From the NCBI GenBank assembly GCA_029552745.1, contig JAKPDK010000070.1:186001-250000 (forward strand): DNA of 64,000 bases, in the 5' to 3' direction. Positions within the stretch are counted from its first letter, which is position 1. Each line of letters begins with the position of its first letter. A program made the position numbers and the translations under genes. This document shows positions 1 to 9,174 of the stretch, one piece after another. The notes under the pieces are model-generated. The model searched no databases and was not told where the DNA came from. It saw nothing but the letters and a program-made list of their open reading frames with translations. The DNA comes from Candidatus Hydrogenedentota bacterium (lineage in GTDB: Bacteria > Hydrogenedentota > Hydrogenedentia > Hydrogenedentales > SLHB01).

Positions 1-438
1 GAGCATCCTCTTAAAAGTCTTGTTTCCGATGGGATTGTCTTACCAATGGAGTGGGAGGGGTCCCCGGGGGTGATTGCCCCGTTATTTGGCGACCGACTGG
101 CTCTTTGTTTGGGGCAGTTCGATCGGGATTGGTACCTGGCATCTTCGGAGAAGACCATGGCGCGGCTCGTAGGTAATTTGAAGCGAAACACCCTTTTAGA
201 AACTGATTTGTTGGTCGAATTGTACTACGAACAGTTAGGCACGCTGTTGCAGAGCGTTATGGAGGCGTGGGCAGATGCTCAGTTCATTCCCGGTAAGAAC
301 GCCGAAGAACTGCGAGCTGACCTTACCCCTTGGCTGGCAGGGATGAAACGGCTTGGGCGGTTCCGCCTTTCTGCAAAAGCCCGAGGCAGCGAGACTGCTA
401 TTGATGGATTTCTTGCTGAATGTTCGATAGCAGAGTAA
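1..438 (+). CDS. C-terminal part of an unrecognised protein
   Basis: The reading frame is open from the first base and ends at TAA 436-438, so this is the last 145 codons of a gene that starts to the left of the window. An internal ATG at 46 could be mistaken for a start, but the frame continues upstream of it. The fragment has no motif I can name. It is a mix of hydrophobic strands and a helical stretch (residues about 60-110) and ends in a short acidic tail. It looks soluble. Its last 19 bases overlap the ATG of the next gene at 420, so the two are probably co-transcribed. I cannot assign a function. Confidence 0.6.
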   Translation, partial: EHPLKSLVSDGIVLPMEWEGSPGVIAPLFGDRLALCLGQFDRDWYLASSEKTMARLVGNLKRNTLLETDLLVELYYEQLGTLLQSVMEAWADAQFIPGKNAEELRADLTPWLAGMKRLGRFRLSAKARGSETAIDGFLAECSIAE

Positions 439-2444
439 TTCTGGAGACGATAATTAAAGAATCGACGCTTAGGAAGGCGTGTTATGCGCGGGTATTTTTT
501 GTGTTAGCGCTTGTTTTGCTTGCATGTCTTGGCAATAGCGAAGCTGACGGCGGTTCCCTGTTTTCGGTGTGGGAAGCGCCTCTTGTTCATGCCGGCTTCG
601 TGGGCAATGGACGCTTGTCCGTAGCGTTTTCGGAACGTGGGGAAATCGTGTCAATTTTTTGGCCTAGTCCTGGGTTCAACGACCATGTCGGCACGGGAAG
701 ACGAGGCCAGAAACGATCTTTCGGGGACAAACCTTACGCCGATGGGTCTCTTTTTTGGGGGATTCGTTTTGATAACCAAACGGTATGGTGTCCTAAATTC
801 CCTAGTGTCTGCACGTTTTTGCCCGCAGGCGCCAGTTTTTCGCTGATACCGTCAAGTGAGTCGCTTCCCTTTTCTGTGAGGCAAACCATTTTGGTCCACC
901 CGATTCTTGATGTGTTATACACAGTTCTGGATGTAAAAGAGGCCCCGAAGGATTGTCGACTGATTTGGTATGGGGACTTGAATCCCAACTCGCGGAAACC
1001 ATCTGCGGGACTATGGGCTGAAAGCATATTGTCTGAACCCGATGATTTTGCATGTTTTTCGTTGGACAGCGGTAAAAGCCTCGTGCATTTCCGGCCTGCC
1101 GATCCGAGTTCGGGCGATTGGTCCGATATTGGGGATTTCACCCAGTTGACAACCGAACAGATTGACAAAAAATTCAAGAACGGGGTATGGATAGTTTATG
1201 GTACGCCAAACAGTGCCGCAGGCTATCAGTGTGGAATGAGGCACGATTCCGATCGGTGTGCTTTCATGCAAGCATCCCAGGGGAGACTTGCACGAGAAAG
1301 TTTAGCATGGGGGCAAACCAATTCTGCACTGGAGATTGTTCCGGTTTCGACAGAAAACGGTTCCCGTGCGACTGTTGTCACCTCTTTCGGGGAAACGCTC
1401 ACCGGGGCCCTTCGTGTCTTGGAACAAGGACTCTCGTGGAGTGTTGAGGAAGTGGCTCGTGCCGCAGCGAGTTACTGGGAACACGAACTTCTTGGAACGA
1501 TTGTGTCGGCTGACGAGCACATTTCGGTGGTTCAACGACAGTGTCTCTTATCTCTTCGTATGGCAACGGAGCGTTACACGAACGCTTTAGTTCGTGCGCC
1601 TGTAATCGAGGGGTTTGCCCATTTTGAGAGACCTCAGGATGCTGCGTGGGCGGCGCTCGCCTGTGACTTAGCCGGAAAAACGGACTGGGCAGCTGGTTAC
1701 CTGACGCGGTGGTCGAATAAGGTGCGTCTTGAAGACCTGCCCGAAAAGCCCAGAGGTTCTTTGCCAATTGCGGTGAGCACGGATAACACGGAAATCGTAC
1801 CTTCGTTTTTGCTGAAAGCAGACAATGTCGGCAACTTATTATGGGGGTTGTGGGAACATGCGGCTTATTTGCCAAATGACAAACGGCTAGCTTTTCTCAA
1901 GGAGCAGTGGGAAAGGGTGGAAGCGGCGGGTGATTTTCTCTTTTTGTGGGTGGATCCCCTTAAAAAGATGCCTTTGCCCTCTTTCAAGCCTAAGTCGATG
2001 CGTGACGTCAGCGATATAGAATTACTCATTTCTTACACGGTGGGACTGGGCGCTGCTCTTCGTATTGCGGAGGCGTTGGGAGTTTCGAAACCGGAGTGGA
2101 CGGAGCGTCAAGATGATTATGCGGTGCTGTTGACATCGTTGTTAACAGACTCAAAGATTGCAGAACTAGAAATTGGATTGTGGCCGCTGCTCGATGTTTT
2201 GGGTGATGAGGTGCTTAATCGGCGAGTTTTTGATGTTCGGATTCGAGAGCTAGATCGGGGGACTTATGCTTCCAAGAGACTTGAAATTCTTGCGGACTTA
2301 GCGCTGATGGCAGATCGCGAGCCCCAACGATTGGAAGGTCTTCGCCCAATCGTCTTGCGAGAAGTCGATGCGGGAAGCGAGTTGTGGCGCCGAGATTCCG
2401 TCGGTGCAGCAAAGTTGTTTATTGCGTTGGCTTCGGTTTTTTGA
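420..2444 (+). CDS. Secreted glucoamylase-like (GH15-type) protein
   Basis: This 674-residue protein has a hydrophobic segment at about residues 25-40, ending near NSEAD, which looks like a signal peptide with an unusually long N-region. Residues about 60-330 resemble the N-terminal supersandwich domain of bacterial GH15 glucoamylases, including a GNGRLSVAF...IFWPSPG pattern. Residues about 360-670 are helical and contain RPQDAAWAALA, which recalls the WPRDAAFA signature of the (alpha/alpha)6 barrel. These proteins hydrolyse alpha-glucans or related glycosides outside the cytoplasm. I cannot place both catalytic glutamates confidently, so activity and substrate are open. The start codon overlaps the preceding gene by 19 bases and has only a weak ribosome site. 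No better start lies before the signal peptide. Confidence 0.6.
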   Translation: MFDSRVILETIIKESTLRKACYARVFFVLALVLLACLGNSEADGGSLFSVWEAPLVHAGFVGNGRLSVAFSERGEIVSIFWPSPGFNDHVGTGRRGQKRSFGDKPYADGSLFWGIRFDNQTVWCPKFPSVCTFLPAGASFSLIPSSESLPFSVRQTILVHPILDVLYTVLDVKEAPKDCRLIWYGDLNPNSRKPSAGLWAESILSEPDDFACFSLDSGKSLVHFRPADPSSGDWSDIGDFTQLTTEQIDKKFKNGVWIVYGTPNSAAGYQCGMRHDSDRCAFMQASQGRLARESLAWGQTNSALEIVPVSTENGSRATVVTSFGETLTGALRVLEQGLSWSVEEVARAAASYWEHELLGTIVSADEHISVVQRQCLLSLRMATERYTNALVRAPVIEGFAHFERPQDAAWAALACDLAGKTDWAAGYLTRWSNKVRLEDLPEKPRGSLPIAVSTDNTEIVPSFLLKADNVGNLLWGLWEHAAYLPNDKRLAFLKEQWERVEAAGDFLFLWVDPLKKMPLPSFKPKSMRDVSDIELLISYTVGLGAALRIAEALGVSKPEWTERQDDYAVLLTSLLTDSKIAELEIGLWPLLDVLGDEVLNRRVFDVRIRELDRGTYASKRLEILADLALMADREPQRLEGLRPIVLREVDAGSELWRRDSVGAAKLFIALASVF

Positions 2445-2542
2445 GGTTTTGATCCTATTGAGGGAAAGGCAAGACTTGGAAAACAAGATTGAGGAAACGG
2501 TATCATCGCCGTGTTTTACGGAAGAAGAGGAGGGAATCGTTT

Positions 2543-3481
2543 GTGAGCCGTGTTAACCTTGTCACAGGTGGAGCGGGCTTTATTGGGTCCCATCTTTGTG
2601 AGCGATTACTTCAACGCGGGGAGGAAGTTCTATGCCTCGACAACTTTTTTACTGGTTCGAAACGTAATATTCAGGCATTGATGTCACATCCGGGTTTTGA
2701 ACTGATTCGCCATGATGTTACCCAGCCCATTTTTCTGGAGGTGCACCGGATTTATAACCTTGCGTGTCCTGCGTCTCCGATTCATTATCAATTCAATCCC
2801 ATAAAAACGGTCAAGACGAACGTGATGGGTGCGCTGAACATGCTGGGTCTTGCGCGGCGTGTCAAAGCCCGTATCCTACAAGCCTCCACCTCGGAGGTGT
2901 ATGGGGACCCGGCTGTTCATCCCCAAAAGGAGTCCTATTGGGGGAATGTAAACCCGATTGGAGTAAGGAGCTGTTACGACGAAGGCAAACGGGTTGCAGA
3001 AACCTTGTTTTTTGACTATTACCGACAACACCGGCTAGACATACGTGTCGCGCGAATATTCAACACGTATGGTCCTCGCATGTCGGTGAACGACGGTCGT
3101 GTCGTCAGTAATTTTGTGGTGCAGGCGCTGGAAGGTGCTCCCATTACGGTGTATGGGGAAGGGGAACAGACTCGGTCGTTTTGTTATGTAGACGACCTTG
3201 TAGAAGGGCTTATTCGTTTGATGGACAGCGACGAAGTTATAGGTCCGATCAACTTGGGAAACCCTGAAGAGTTCACCATACGTGAGTTGGCGGATACTGT
3301 CTTGGAGCTGACAGGTAGCACTTCCCAGGTTATCCACAAACCCTTACCGCCCGATGATCCGGTGAAACGGCGTCCGGATATTACGTTAGCTCGAGAGAAA
3401 CTAGGGTGGTCTCCTACCGTGAAGTTACGGGAGGGTCTCGTAAAAACAATAGCGTATTTTCGCGAGCTCCTTGGTAAGTAA
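2543..3481 (+). CDS. UDP-glucuronate decarboxylase (UDP-xylose synthase)
   Basis: This short-chain dehydrogenase/reductase of the extended NAD-sugar epimerase class most resembles UDP-glucuronate decarboxylase, which makes UDP-xylose for surface polysaccharides. It shows the [10 protein letters not shown] nucleotide-binding loop at the N-terminus, the STSEVYGDP segment and the catalytic Tyr-Lys pair in SCYDEGKR, followed by [10 protein letters not shown], all typical of the family. The frame is open back to 2489, but the GTG at 2543 sits eight bases after a strong GAGGAGGG-type ribosome site and gives the normal family length of 312 residues, so I chose it. dTDP-glucose dehydratase is a less likely alternative. 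No glycosyltransferase lies nearby. Confidence 0.88.
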   Translation: MSRVNLVTGGAGFIGSHLCERLLQRGEEVLCLDNFFTGSKRNIQALMSHPGFELIRHDVTQPIFLEVHRIYNLACPASPIHYQFNPIKTVKTNVMGALNMLGLARRVKARILQASTSEVYGDPAVHPQKESYWGNVNPIGVRSCYDEGKRVAETLFFDYYRQHRLDIRVARIFNTYGPRMSVNDGRVVSNFVVQALEGAPITVYGEGEQTRSFCYVDDLVEGLIRLMDSDEVIGPINLGNPEEFTIRELADTVLELTGSTSQVIHKPLPPDDPVKRRPDITLAREKLGWSPTVKLREGLVKTIAYFRELLGK

Positions 3482-3520
3482 GGTTTCAGTTCTTGTTGCG
3501 ATTTTGAAGAGGGTTTTCTT

Positions 3521-4507
3521 ATGTCTCCACGGGAACGCGTTATTCGTGTTATTCGTCGTGAATCGTTTGATCGGATCCCTATTTATGGTTGGGTCTCGGC
3601 TAACCTGACGACTCAAATTACGGAAGCTTTTGGTTCCGTTGCGGCTTTTGAAGACAAGTATGAATTTGATTATGCGCATCTTTTTGGTGGTCCTCCGACA
3701 TTTTCTCCGGCGGCTGTGGATGCGCTTCGAAACGAAAAAGGAGGTGTAATTGACCCTCCTGCAGCTCTCGACTTGCCTCTTACGAATCCTGACGACTTGG
3801 ATGCTTACAAAGAAATCGTTGTCGGGGTCAAGCATCACAAGGAGGAGCGTGAGCGATTTGTTTACGTGCAGACACCCGGGATTTTCGAGGCGTTGAATGG
3901 TCTTTTCGGAATAGAGAATCATTTGCTGTATCTATTGATGTACCCGGAAGAGCTTCACGAAGTTTATAAGAGGCAAGCGGAGTGGAATCGCGCCTTTGCT
4001 AATAACTGTATTGATTTGGGTGTAGACATGGTGCATGTGTCTGATGACTGGGGAGCCCAAAACGCATTGATGTTCAGCATGGACATTTGGCAGTCGATGA
4101 TTTTCCCTTACCACAAGGTAACTGCGGACGCTGTACGCCGGCGGGGAGCCTTTTTGAGTCTTCACAGCGACGGCAACGTGATGTCGGTTGTTGATGGGAT
4201 TATTGAGTTAGGCTATCACGTGTTACATCCGTGGCAAGAGTCCGCTGGTATGGATTTGGGTGTTTTCAAAGACCGTTACAGGAGCCGTCTTACGGTAATG
4301 GGTGGTCTTGATGTGCAAACGACGATAGGTTTTGGTAGGACCGAATTTTTGGTAAAGGAAATTGAGCGCATTTTGAGCATGTTCGCGGATGGCGGGCTGC
4401 TCTTTTGTACGTCGCACTTTGTTCAAGACCACTGCACCATGGAAGAATTGACCTTGGCTTACGATACGGTATATCGAATAGTCCGAAAACTTGGTAATAA
4501 CAGCTGA
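3521..4507 (+). CDS. Uroporphyrinogen decarboxylase-like (UroD/MtaA superfamily) protein
   Basis: This 328-residue protein covers one UroD-type TIM barrel: an N-terminal MSPRERVIRVIRRE start, the GVDMVHVSDDWG segment near the middle and MGGLDVQ near residue 265. True uroporphyrinogen decarboxylases carry an Arg-rich N-terminal pocket that is not evident here. Corrinoid methyltransferases of the MtaA type use a His-X-Cys zinc motif, and the equivalent segment here reads LHSDGNV, with Asp in place of Cys. Function is therefore unknown, perhaps a catabolic methyl- or decarboxylation step. A GAAGAGG ribosome site precedes the ATG. It follows the UDP-xylose synthase gene by 39 bases and may share its transcript. 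Confidence 0.72.
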   Translation: MSPRERVIRVIRRESFDRIPIYGWVSANLTTQITEAFGSVAAFEDKYEFDYAHLFGGPPTFSPAAVDALRNEKGGVIDPPAALDLPLTNPDDLDAYKEIVVGVKHHKEERERFVYVQTPGIFEALNGLFGIENHLLYLLMYPEELHEVYKRQAEWNRAFANNCIDLGVDMVHVSDDWGAQNALMFSMDIWQSMIFPYHKVTADAVRRRGAFLSLHSDGNVMSVVDGIIELGYHVLHPWQESAGMDLGVFKDRYRSRLTVMGGLDVQTTIGFGRTEFLVKEIERILSMFADGGLLFCTSHFVQDHCTMEELTLAYDTVYRIVRKLGNNS

Positions 4508-4535
4508 ACAATAGCGGCAGTCTCGTGTTAATCTC

Positions 4536-4565
4536 TTGACAAGAAGGGCGAAGATGTGTTTTGAT
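4536..4565 (+). promoter_or_regulatory. Candidate sigma70-type promoter for the cold-shock gene
   Basis: A perfect TTGACA lies at 4536-4541. Eighteen bases later TTTGAT (4560-4565) is preceded by a TG pair, as in extended -10 promoters. The arrangement sits 50 bases before the GTG of the single-gene csp unit and after the end of the UroD-like gene. The -10 box itself is poor, so this is a candidate only. Confidence 0.4.
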
Positions 4566-4614
4566 GGGAAAATGATGACGATTACAAAGGGGGTAAAACA
4601 AAGGGAGAAAAACC

Positions 4615-4815
4615 GTGGCGACGGGTACTGTCAAGTGGTTCAGTGCGCTAAAGGGCTTTGGTTTTATAGTTCCGGACGGGGGCGATAAAGATCTTTTCGT
4701 TCACCGATCAAGTATCCTGACCGAATCGAAAGTCCTCAAAGAGGGTGAGCGGGTTGAATTCGAAATTGGACAGGGACGCAAAGGACCTGAAGCACAAAAG
4801 GTGAGACCTGTATAG
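4615..4815 (+). CDS. Cold-shock domain protein (CspA family)
   Basis: This 66-residue single cold-shock domain binds single-stranded nucleic acid and usually acts as an RNA chaperone in the cytoplasm. The RNP1 motif KGFGFI (residues 13-18) and RNP2 motif LFVHRS (27-32) are intact, and the length is standard for the family. The start is GTG at 4615, eight bases after an AAGGGAG ribosome site. It is flanked by a gene end on the left and a convergent gene on the right, so it is probably transcribed alone. The roughly 100-base leader could hold the 5'UTR structure typical of cold-shock genes, but I see no defined element in it. Confidence 0.93.
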   Translation: MATGTVKWFSALKGFGFIVPDGGDKDLFVHRSSILTESKVLKEGERVEFEIGQGRKGPEAQKVRPV

Positions 4816-4841
4816 AGGTTCGTTGAAAGTTGGCATGGAGG

Positions 4842-5936
4842 TCACGCCCGTTTGTATGGGTGAGACTTCAATGCTGCGTTAATCATGAGAAACTCCGCCA
4901 GGTTTTCCGGCGTGAGAATACCTTCCAGCGTATCTTCGCGAATGACCGGTACAAACTGGTAGTTGTCTCTTCCTATCCTTGCGAAAACCGAGTTCAGCAT
5001 TTCGTTAGGGTTTGCTGTTGGGAAATCCGTTTCCATGCATTCGCCCACAAGCGCCGCGGCGCCACGTTCCGACAAAGCTTTCATGAGGGATTTGTAAGGT
5101 AGAATACCCACTACCCGCCCTCCCGCGACAACTGGGAAATCGTGCTGGAAGCCGGACATGATAAATTCAATGGCTTTTGCCAGTGGGTCTTCCGGGGTCA
5201 GCGAATGGTACTCCGTGATCATCGCTCGGCGCACGGGAATACCACCTAACGCGGAACGCATTTGAACCATTGAAGACTCCTCCGCTGCCCCAATCCAGAC
5301 AAATAATGCGATAAAAACCAAAAATGGATTAAAAAAGAGGCCTGCAAAGCCTATCAAGAGGGCGAGAGCTTGTCCGATGCCGGCCGCAATAGTGGTTGCT
5401 CGCAGGTAATCCATTCGAAGGGCAAGTAGAGCTCGAAGCACTCGGCCTCCATCCATGGGAAAAGCTGGAACCAAATTAAAAACAGCAAGCACCACATTGA
5501 TCCAGACGAACTCGACTAGGGGTTTCATACTTAACATGGGCCAAGGAGTGAGAGCAGAAATGCCGGCCATAGAGAACAATAGACCGAAGCCAGCCAAAGC
5601 GAGGACGGCATTTACGGCAGGACCAGCAACTGATACTACGAGTTCTTGCTTCGGGTCGTCGGGCATATGTTCTAAACGAGCCACACCACCAATGGGAAGC
5701 AATGTGATGTAACGGGTTCTTATTCCGTATCGGCGGGCGGCAAGTGCGTGTCCTAGTTCATGTAAGACGACAATACCAAAAAGTACACCGATGAAGATGA
5801 CGCCCCGTAAGGCGTCTGCGACGCTTTGGCTACGAGCCCAACTTGCCAGGGCAACCCACAGCACCAAAATGAGAAATGTCACGTGGAAGTATATGTCGAT
5901 ACCCGCAATTCTGCCGATACGCCATGACCATCTCAT
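4842..5936 (-). CDS. Site-2-protease-like zinc metalloprotease (M50) with two CBS domains
   Basis: This 364-residue integral membrane protein has the M50B/Rip3 layout. The HELGH zinc motif lies at residues 59-63 inside a transmembrane helix, and the second metal motif appears as PMDGGRVLRA near residue 160. About five to six hydrophobic segments fill the first 220 residues, followed by a pair of CBS modules at about 230-345. Such proteases cut substrates within the membrane, and the CBS pair is usually thought to sense adenine nucleotides. A GGAGA ribosome site precedes the ATG. The gene converges with csp and has no obvious anti-sigma partner in the window, so its substrate is unknown. Confidence 0.88.
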   Translation of the reverse strand: MRWSWRIGRIAGIDIYFHVTFLILVLWVALASWARSQSVADALRGVIFIGVLFGIVVLHELGHALAARRYGIRTRYITLLPIGGVARLEHMPDDPKQELVVSVAGPAVNAVLALAGFGLLFSMAGISALTPWPMLSMKPLVEFVWINVVLAVFNLVPAFPMDGGRVLRALLALRMDYLRATTIAAGIGQALALLIGFAGLFFNPFLVFIALFVWIGAAEESSMVQMRSALGGIPVRRAMITEYHSLTPEDPLAKAIEFIMSGFQHDFPVVAGGRVVGILPYKSLMKALSERGAAALVGECMETDFPTANPNEMLNSVFARIGRDNYQFVPVIREDTLEGILTPENLAEFLMINAALKSHPYKRA

Positions 5937-6062
5937 GCTAATTTCTCCAGTTTGCTCGACACATAAGCGTGTTTTGACTCCTATTACGTTAGAAACACGG
6001 ATTACTGCTGGAAGCTTCCGCGAGCTAAGCGGTCGGGCATTCCATGTCGTATGGGTGTTGTT

Positions 6063-7145
6063 TTACGTTCGTCCCATATTGCGAAATAGATATAGCCCTT
6101 CTTTTCCGGGAGCAACAATGTCTTTCCATCCGTTGCCGTCGAGGTCCTCCACCCAGAAATAGATTCCCGTGCCACTGGCAGTTTTGGGGTCCCCATAGTC
6201 TATTGTGAAACGTTCGAAGTCGCCGTTATTTATTTTGAAATAATACAATCCGATTGGGTCCGTCTCACCTGGGTCGTGTCCGCAATGTGCCCAGTAGCGT
6301 TTTCCGGTGATTAGTTCCAATTCCCCGTCATTGTCGATGTCTACAAGCTGCATATCGTGGTATTGGGAGCGATGCGGGTCAATCTCATGCTTCACCCAAA
6401 TGCGTTTGCCAGCATCATCCTTGCGCTGTTCCCACCAGTCCAGGCCGTATCCGTGCGCTTGTCCCACAATGAGATCATTTACTCCGTCATTGTTCACGTC
6501 ATAAACCAATATAGGGCAACTCGCCGACCCCAGATTAAAATCTGGATGGAACACCCATTCTTGTGTATAGGGATCCGGTGGAGCCTCGAGCCATCCTCCG
6601 GAAAGGATAATGTCGTCGCGACCATCTCCGTTAATATCGCCGAAACCGATACCGTGTCCCGAGGGGCCTTGCCAAACGGTTTTCTGGTGGAATTTTCCTG
6701 TTCCTTTTCCTTCAGCATCTCGTTCCAGGCGAAATATCATTACGGGGCTGCCCGGACAGTTGGGAATGATTTCCACCAGTCCGTCGCCGTCTATGTCATG
6801 GAAACAGGGGCGTTCCACGTTTCCCACTTCTGCAATGATGTGTTCGCGCCATGGTACGGAGGTAGTTTTTGGGTTTTCTCTCCAACGAATCGTATTTCCC
6901 CACCATCCTCCCGTGATAATGTCCGGGAAACCGTCTCCATTAATGTCCAAGGGGAAGTCCGAAAAGTCATCAAAATAGTCATCTACGGCCTGCACGTCAC
7001 ATATCTTGTGTTGTTTGGTGAAGTCGGGTCCTTCGAACCAATATCCTCCACAAACAATGTCCAGAATACCGTCCTGATTCACATCACATACAGATGCGGC
7101 TTCAAACGTGACAGTCCCAATGCGTTGTTTTTCAAATCTGACCAT
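6063..7145 (-). CDS. VCBS/FG-GAP repeat protein, probable seven-bladed beta-propeller
   Basis: The 360-residue protein consists almost entirely of seven Asp/Asn-rich repeats of the D-(V/I/L)-N/D-x-D-G-x-x-D-I type, spaced about 45-55 residues apart from near residue 20 to near residue 340. Examples are DVNQDGILDI, DINGDGFPDI, DIDGDGLVEI, DINGDGRDDI, DVNNDGVNDL, DIDNDGELEL and DLDGNGWKDI. These are calcium-binding FG-GAP/VCBS motifs that build a beta-propeller. Unlike most members it has no signal peptide or membrane segment: the N-terminus runs straight into the first repeat. A good AAGAGGAC ribosome site precedes the ATG. It is divergent from the symporter gene, with 200 bases between them. 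The function is not known, though related propellers occur in sugar-modifying enzymes. Confidence 0.75.
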   Translation of the reverse strand: MVRFEKQRIGTVTFEAASVCDVNQDGILDIVCGGYWFEGPDFTKQHKICDVQAVDDYFDDFSDFPLDINGDGFPDIITGGWWGNTIRWRENPKTTSVPWREHIIAEVGNVERPCFHDIDGDGLVEIIPNCPGSPVMIFRLERDAEGKGTGKFHQKTVWQGPSGHGIGFGDINGDGRDDIILSGGWLEAPPDPYTQEWVFHPDFNLGSASCPILVYDVNNDGVNDLIVGQAHGYGLDWWEQRKDDAGKRIWVKHEIDPHRSQYHDMQLVDIDNDGELELITGKRYWAHCGHDPGETDPIGLYYFKINNGDFERFTIDYGDPKTASGTGIYFWVEDLDGNGWKDIVAPGKEGLYLFRNMGRT

Positions 7146-7346
7146 GACAATTGTCCTCTTACGTTTTCAGTTTTTATCAATTGTTTCATACTATCAGAAG
7201 TGACTAGAGTCAATCACAAACCAGGAGACTCCCGGGAATTGGAAGCGGCCTCCAGCGAGAGACGGACTTGACCAGTCTGTGGCCAGTCTCTAGTATGCTT
7301 CTTGTTCTCAATTTGTTTTCGTCCGGTAATCATCTGGAGTGATTTT

Positions 7347-9044
7347 ATGTTTGGCATTGATTTTTGGGACTGGTTTTCTTTACTTCTCTATTTTGTCATT
7401 GTCACCGTAGCGGGGGTTTGGACCGCGAGAAAGGTGAAGGATACGGCAGATTTTTTCATTGCTGGTCGACGATTCGGAAAAGTGTTTATGCTGTTTTTTG
7501 CCTTTGGGGTGGGCACCAGTGGGAACGACGCTGTCGCCGTATCTTCCAAGACGTACACGAATGGTATGTCAGGCATATGGTATCAATGGCTCTGGCTTTT
7601 TGCGACGCCTTTTTATTGGATCATTGCGCCCGTCTTTCGCAGGATGCGAGCGGTTACTACAGGCGATTTTTTCGAGATAAGATTTAGTAAAGCCACGGCC
7701 GCCTTGTATTCATTCATAGGTGTCCTGACCCTTACGCTCAATATCGGCGTCTTACTGTTGGGTGTCGGGAGTACAATAACCGCCGTCTCGGGGGGCGCCA
7801 TATCGACGTTTTGGGCGATCCTATGTATGACTGTCATCTTCGTTCTTTACGGGGTTGCGGGAGGACTCGGCGCCGCTATTGTTACTGATTTTCTTCAAGG
7901 TATTCTAACGGTGGTATTGTCCTTTATCATTTTGCCTTTTGCCTGGCGGGTTGTGGGCGGGATAGATGGACTGCGTGCGGGCATATCAGATTCCAATTTC
8001 TTCAGTCTTGTTGCGCCTGGAGAGATAAACGGCTTTCACATTTTCATGTTCGCCTTTAACGCCCTTATCGGGATTGTAACGCAACCTCATATCATGGGTG
8101 TGTGCGCGGCGGGTCAAGACGAAATGGATGGTCGTGTGGGCTTCACTTGCGGCAACCTATTGAAACGCATCTGTACGATTGCGTGGATGCTGACAGGCTT
8201 CTGTGGGATTGTGTACTTCGCAAACAAACCTCTTGATAATCCCGATCTGGTTTATGGGCAAATGGCACGGGACCTGCTGCCGGCGGTATTGCCTGGGCTG
8301 GTGGGGCTGTTTCTCGCTTCCTTATTGGCTTCGATCATGTCATCATGTGATGGGTTTATGGTTTCTTCCGCGGGCCTTTTTACGCAAAACATCTATCGGG
8401 TCTTCCTAGTCAAGAATCGGCCTGAAAGGCACTATGTGTTGGTGGGCAGAATCGCCTCGGTTGTTGTGGTGGTCACTGCCATCCTCTTTGCGGTGAATTT
8501 CAAAAGTGTGCCTGCGGCGCTGGAATGGTTTTTCCGTCTACAGGCTGTGATGGGTCCCGCGTTTTGGCTTGGGCTGTTTTGGCGTCGTACAACGGTGGCT
8601 GGGGCATGGGCGGGAACATTGACGGCTTTTGCCTTGGTCATCCTGACCAGTCGGGCATTTTTTCATAATTGGGCTGTTCAGCATTTACCCTCTTTCATGA
8701 TTTGGAATAATGAGTTTCGGGTTTCCTGGCAGATGTTTACGTATTTAGTCGGTGGTTTTGGGACGTGTTTTGCTGTCAGTCTTTTTACGAGTCGTGTTCC
8801 CGATGAGCGGTTGGACCGTATTTACGCCTGTCTTCGGACACCGGTGCTTTCTCAAGAGCCTCACAAAGAACCTTTCACTTTACCTGAAGGCGTGCAGGTT
8901 CCAACTGTTCGCAAGTTGATTCCTCATCCGGACTGGGAGATTCCGATGCCCTCTTTTGTCGGTGTTGCCGGTTTTCTTGCCACTTGGGCTGTCGTGTTTA
9001 TCATGATCGGTTTTGTGTATTGGTTATCCTGGTTAATGAAATGA
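7347..9044 (+). CDS. Sodium:solute symporter (SSS family)
   Basis: This is a roughly 565-residue membrane protein with about 13-14 hydrophobic helices of the LeuT-fold SSS family, which import sugars, amino acids or organic acids with sodium. It begins with a helix followed by DTADFFIAGRRFG, the usual family start, and has the FGVGTSGNDAVAVSS stretch in the second helix. The frame is open from 7302, but the ATG at 7347 follows a GGAG site by eight bases and starts at the first helix, so I prefer it. The substrate cannot be read from sequence. Its divergent neighbour is the VCBS propeller protein. Confidence 0.87.
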   Translation: MFGIDFWDWFSLLLYFVIVTVAGVWTARKVKDTADFFIAGRRFGKVFMLFFAFGVGTSGNDAVAVSSKTYTNGMSGIWYQWLWLFATPFYWIIAPVFRRMRAVTTGDFFEIRFSKATAALYSFIGVLTLTLNIGVLLLGVGSTITAVSGGAISTFWAILCMTVIFVLYGVAGGLGAAIVTDFLQGILTVVLSFIILPFAWRVVGGIDGLRAGISDSNFFSLVAPGEINGFHIFMFAFNALIGIVTQPHIMGVCAAGQDEMDGRVGFTCGNLLKRICTIAWMLTGFCGIVYFANKPLDNPDLVYGQMARDLLPAVLPGLVGLFLASLLASIMSSCDGFMVSSAGLFTQNIYRVFLVKNRPERHYVLVGRIASVVVVVTAILFAVNFKSVPAALEWFFRLQAVMGPAFWLGLFWRRTTVAGAWAGTLTAFALVILTSRAFFHNWAVQHLPSFMIWNNEFRVSWQMFTYLVGGFGTCFAVSLFTSRVPDERLDRIYACLRTPVLSQEPHKEPFTLPEGVQVPTVRKLIPHPDWEIPMPSFVGVAGFLATWAVVFIMIGFVYWLSWLMK

Positions 9045-9111
9045 GCGAAACCCTATGTGCTTCTTTTAGATGGGATGAACAGAGTGGCAAGCCAGGAATG
9101 GTTTTGAGTCG

Positions 9112-9125
9112 ACGCACTAGTGCGT
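9112..9125. repeat. 14-base perfect palindrome
   Basis: ACGCACTAGTGCGT is a perfect inverted repeat in the 130-base gap between the symporter and the ExeA-like ATPase gene. It could be an operator for the downstream gene or, with the T-rich bases that follow, a weak transcription terminator. There is no spacer loop, which argues slightly for a protein-binding site. Confidence 0.3.
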
Positions 9126-9174
9126 GATATTCTTTTGTCAACAATTATTTTGGGTTGCGCCTCTGGAGGAAATT

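Noticed and set aside
6357-7271. A 304-codon plus-strand frame opposite the VCBS gene
   Set aside because: It is antisense to the Asp-rich repeats of a well-supported gene and its translation has no domain pattern; overlap arises from the repeat codons.
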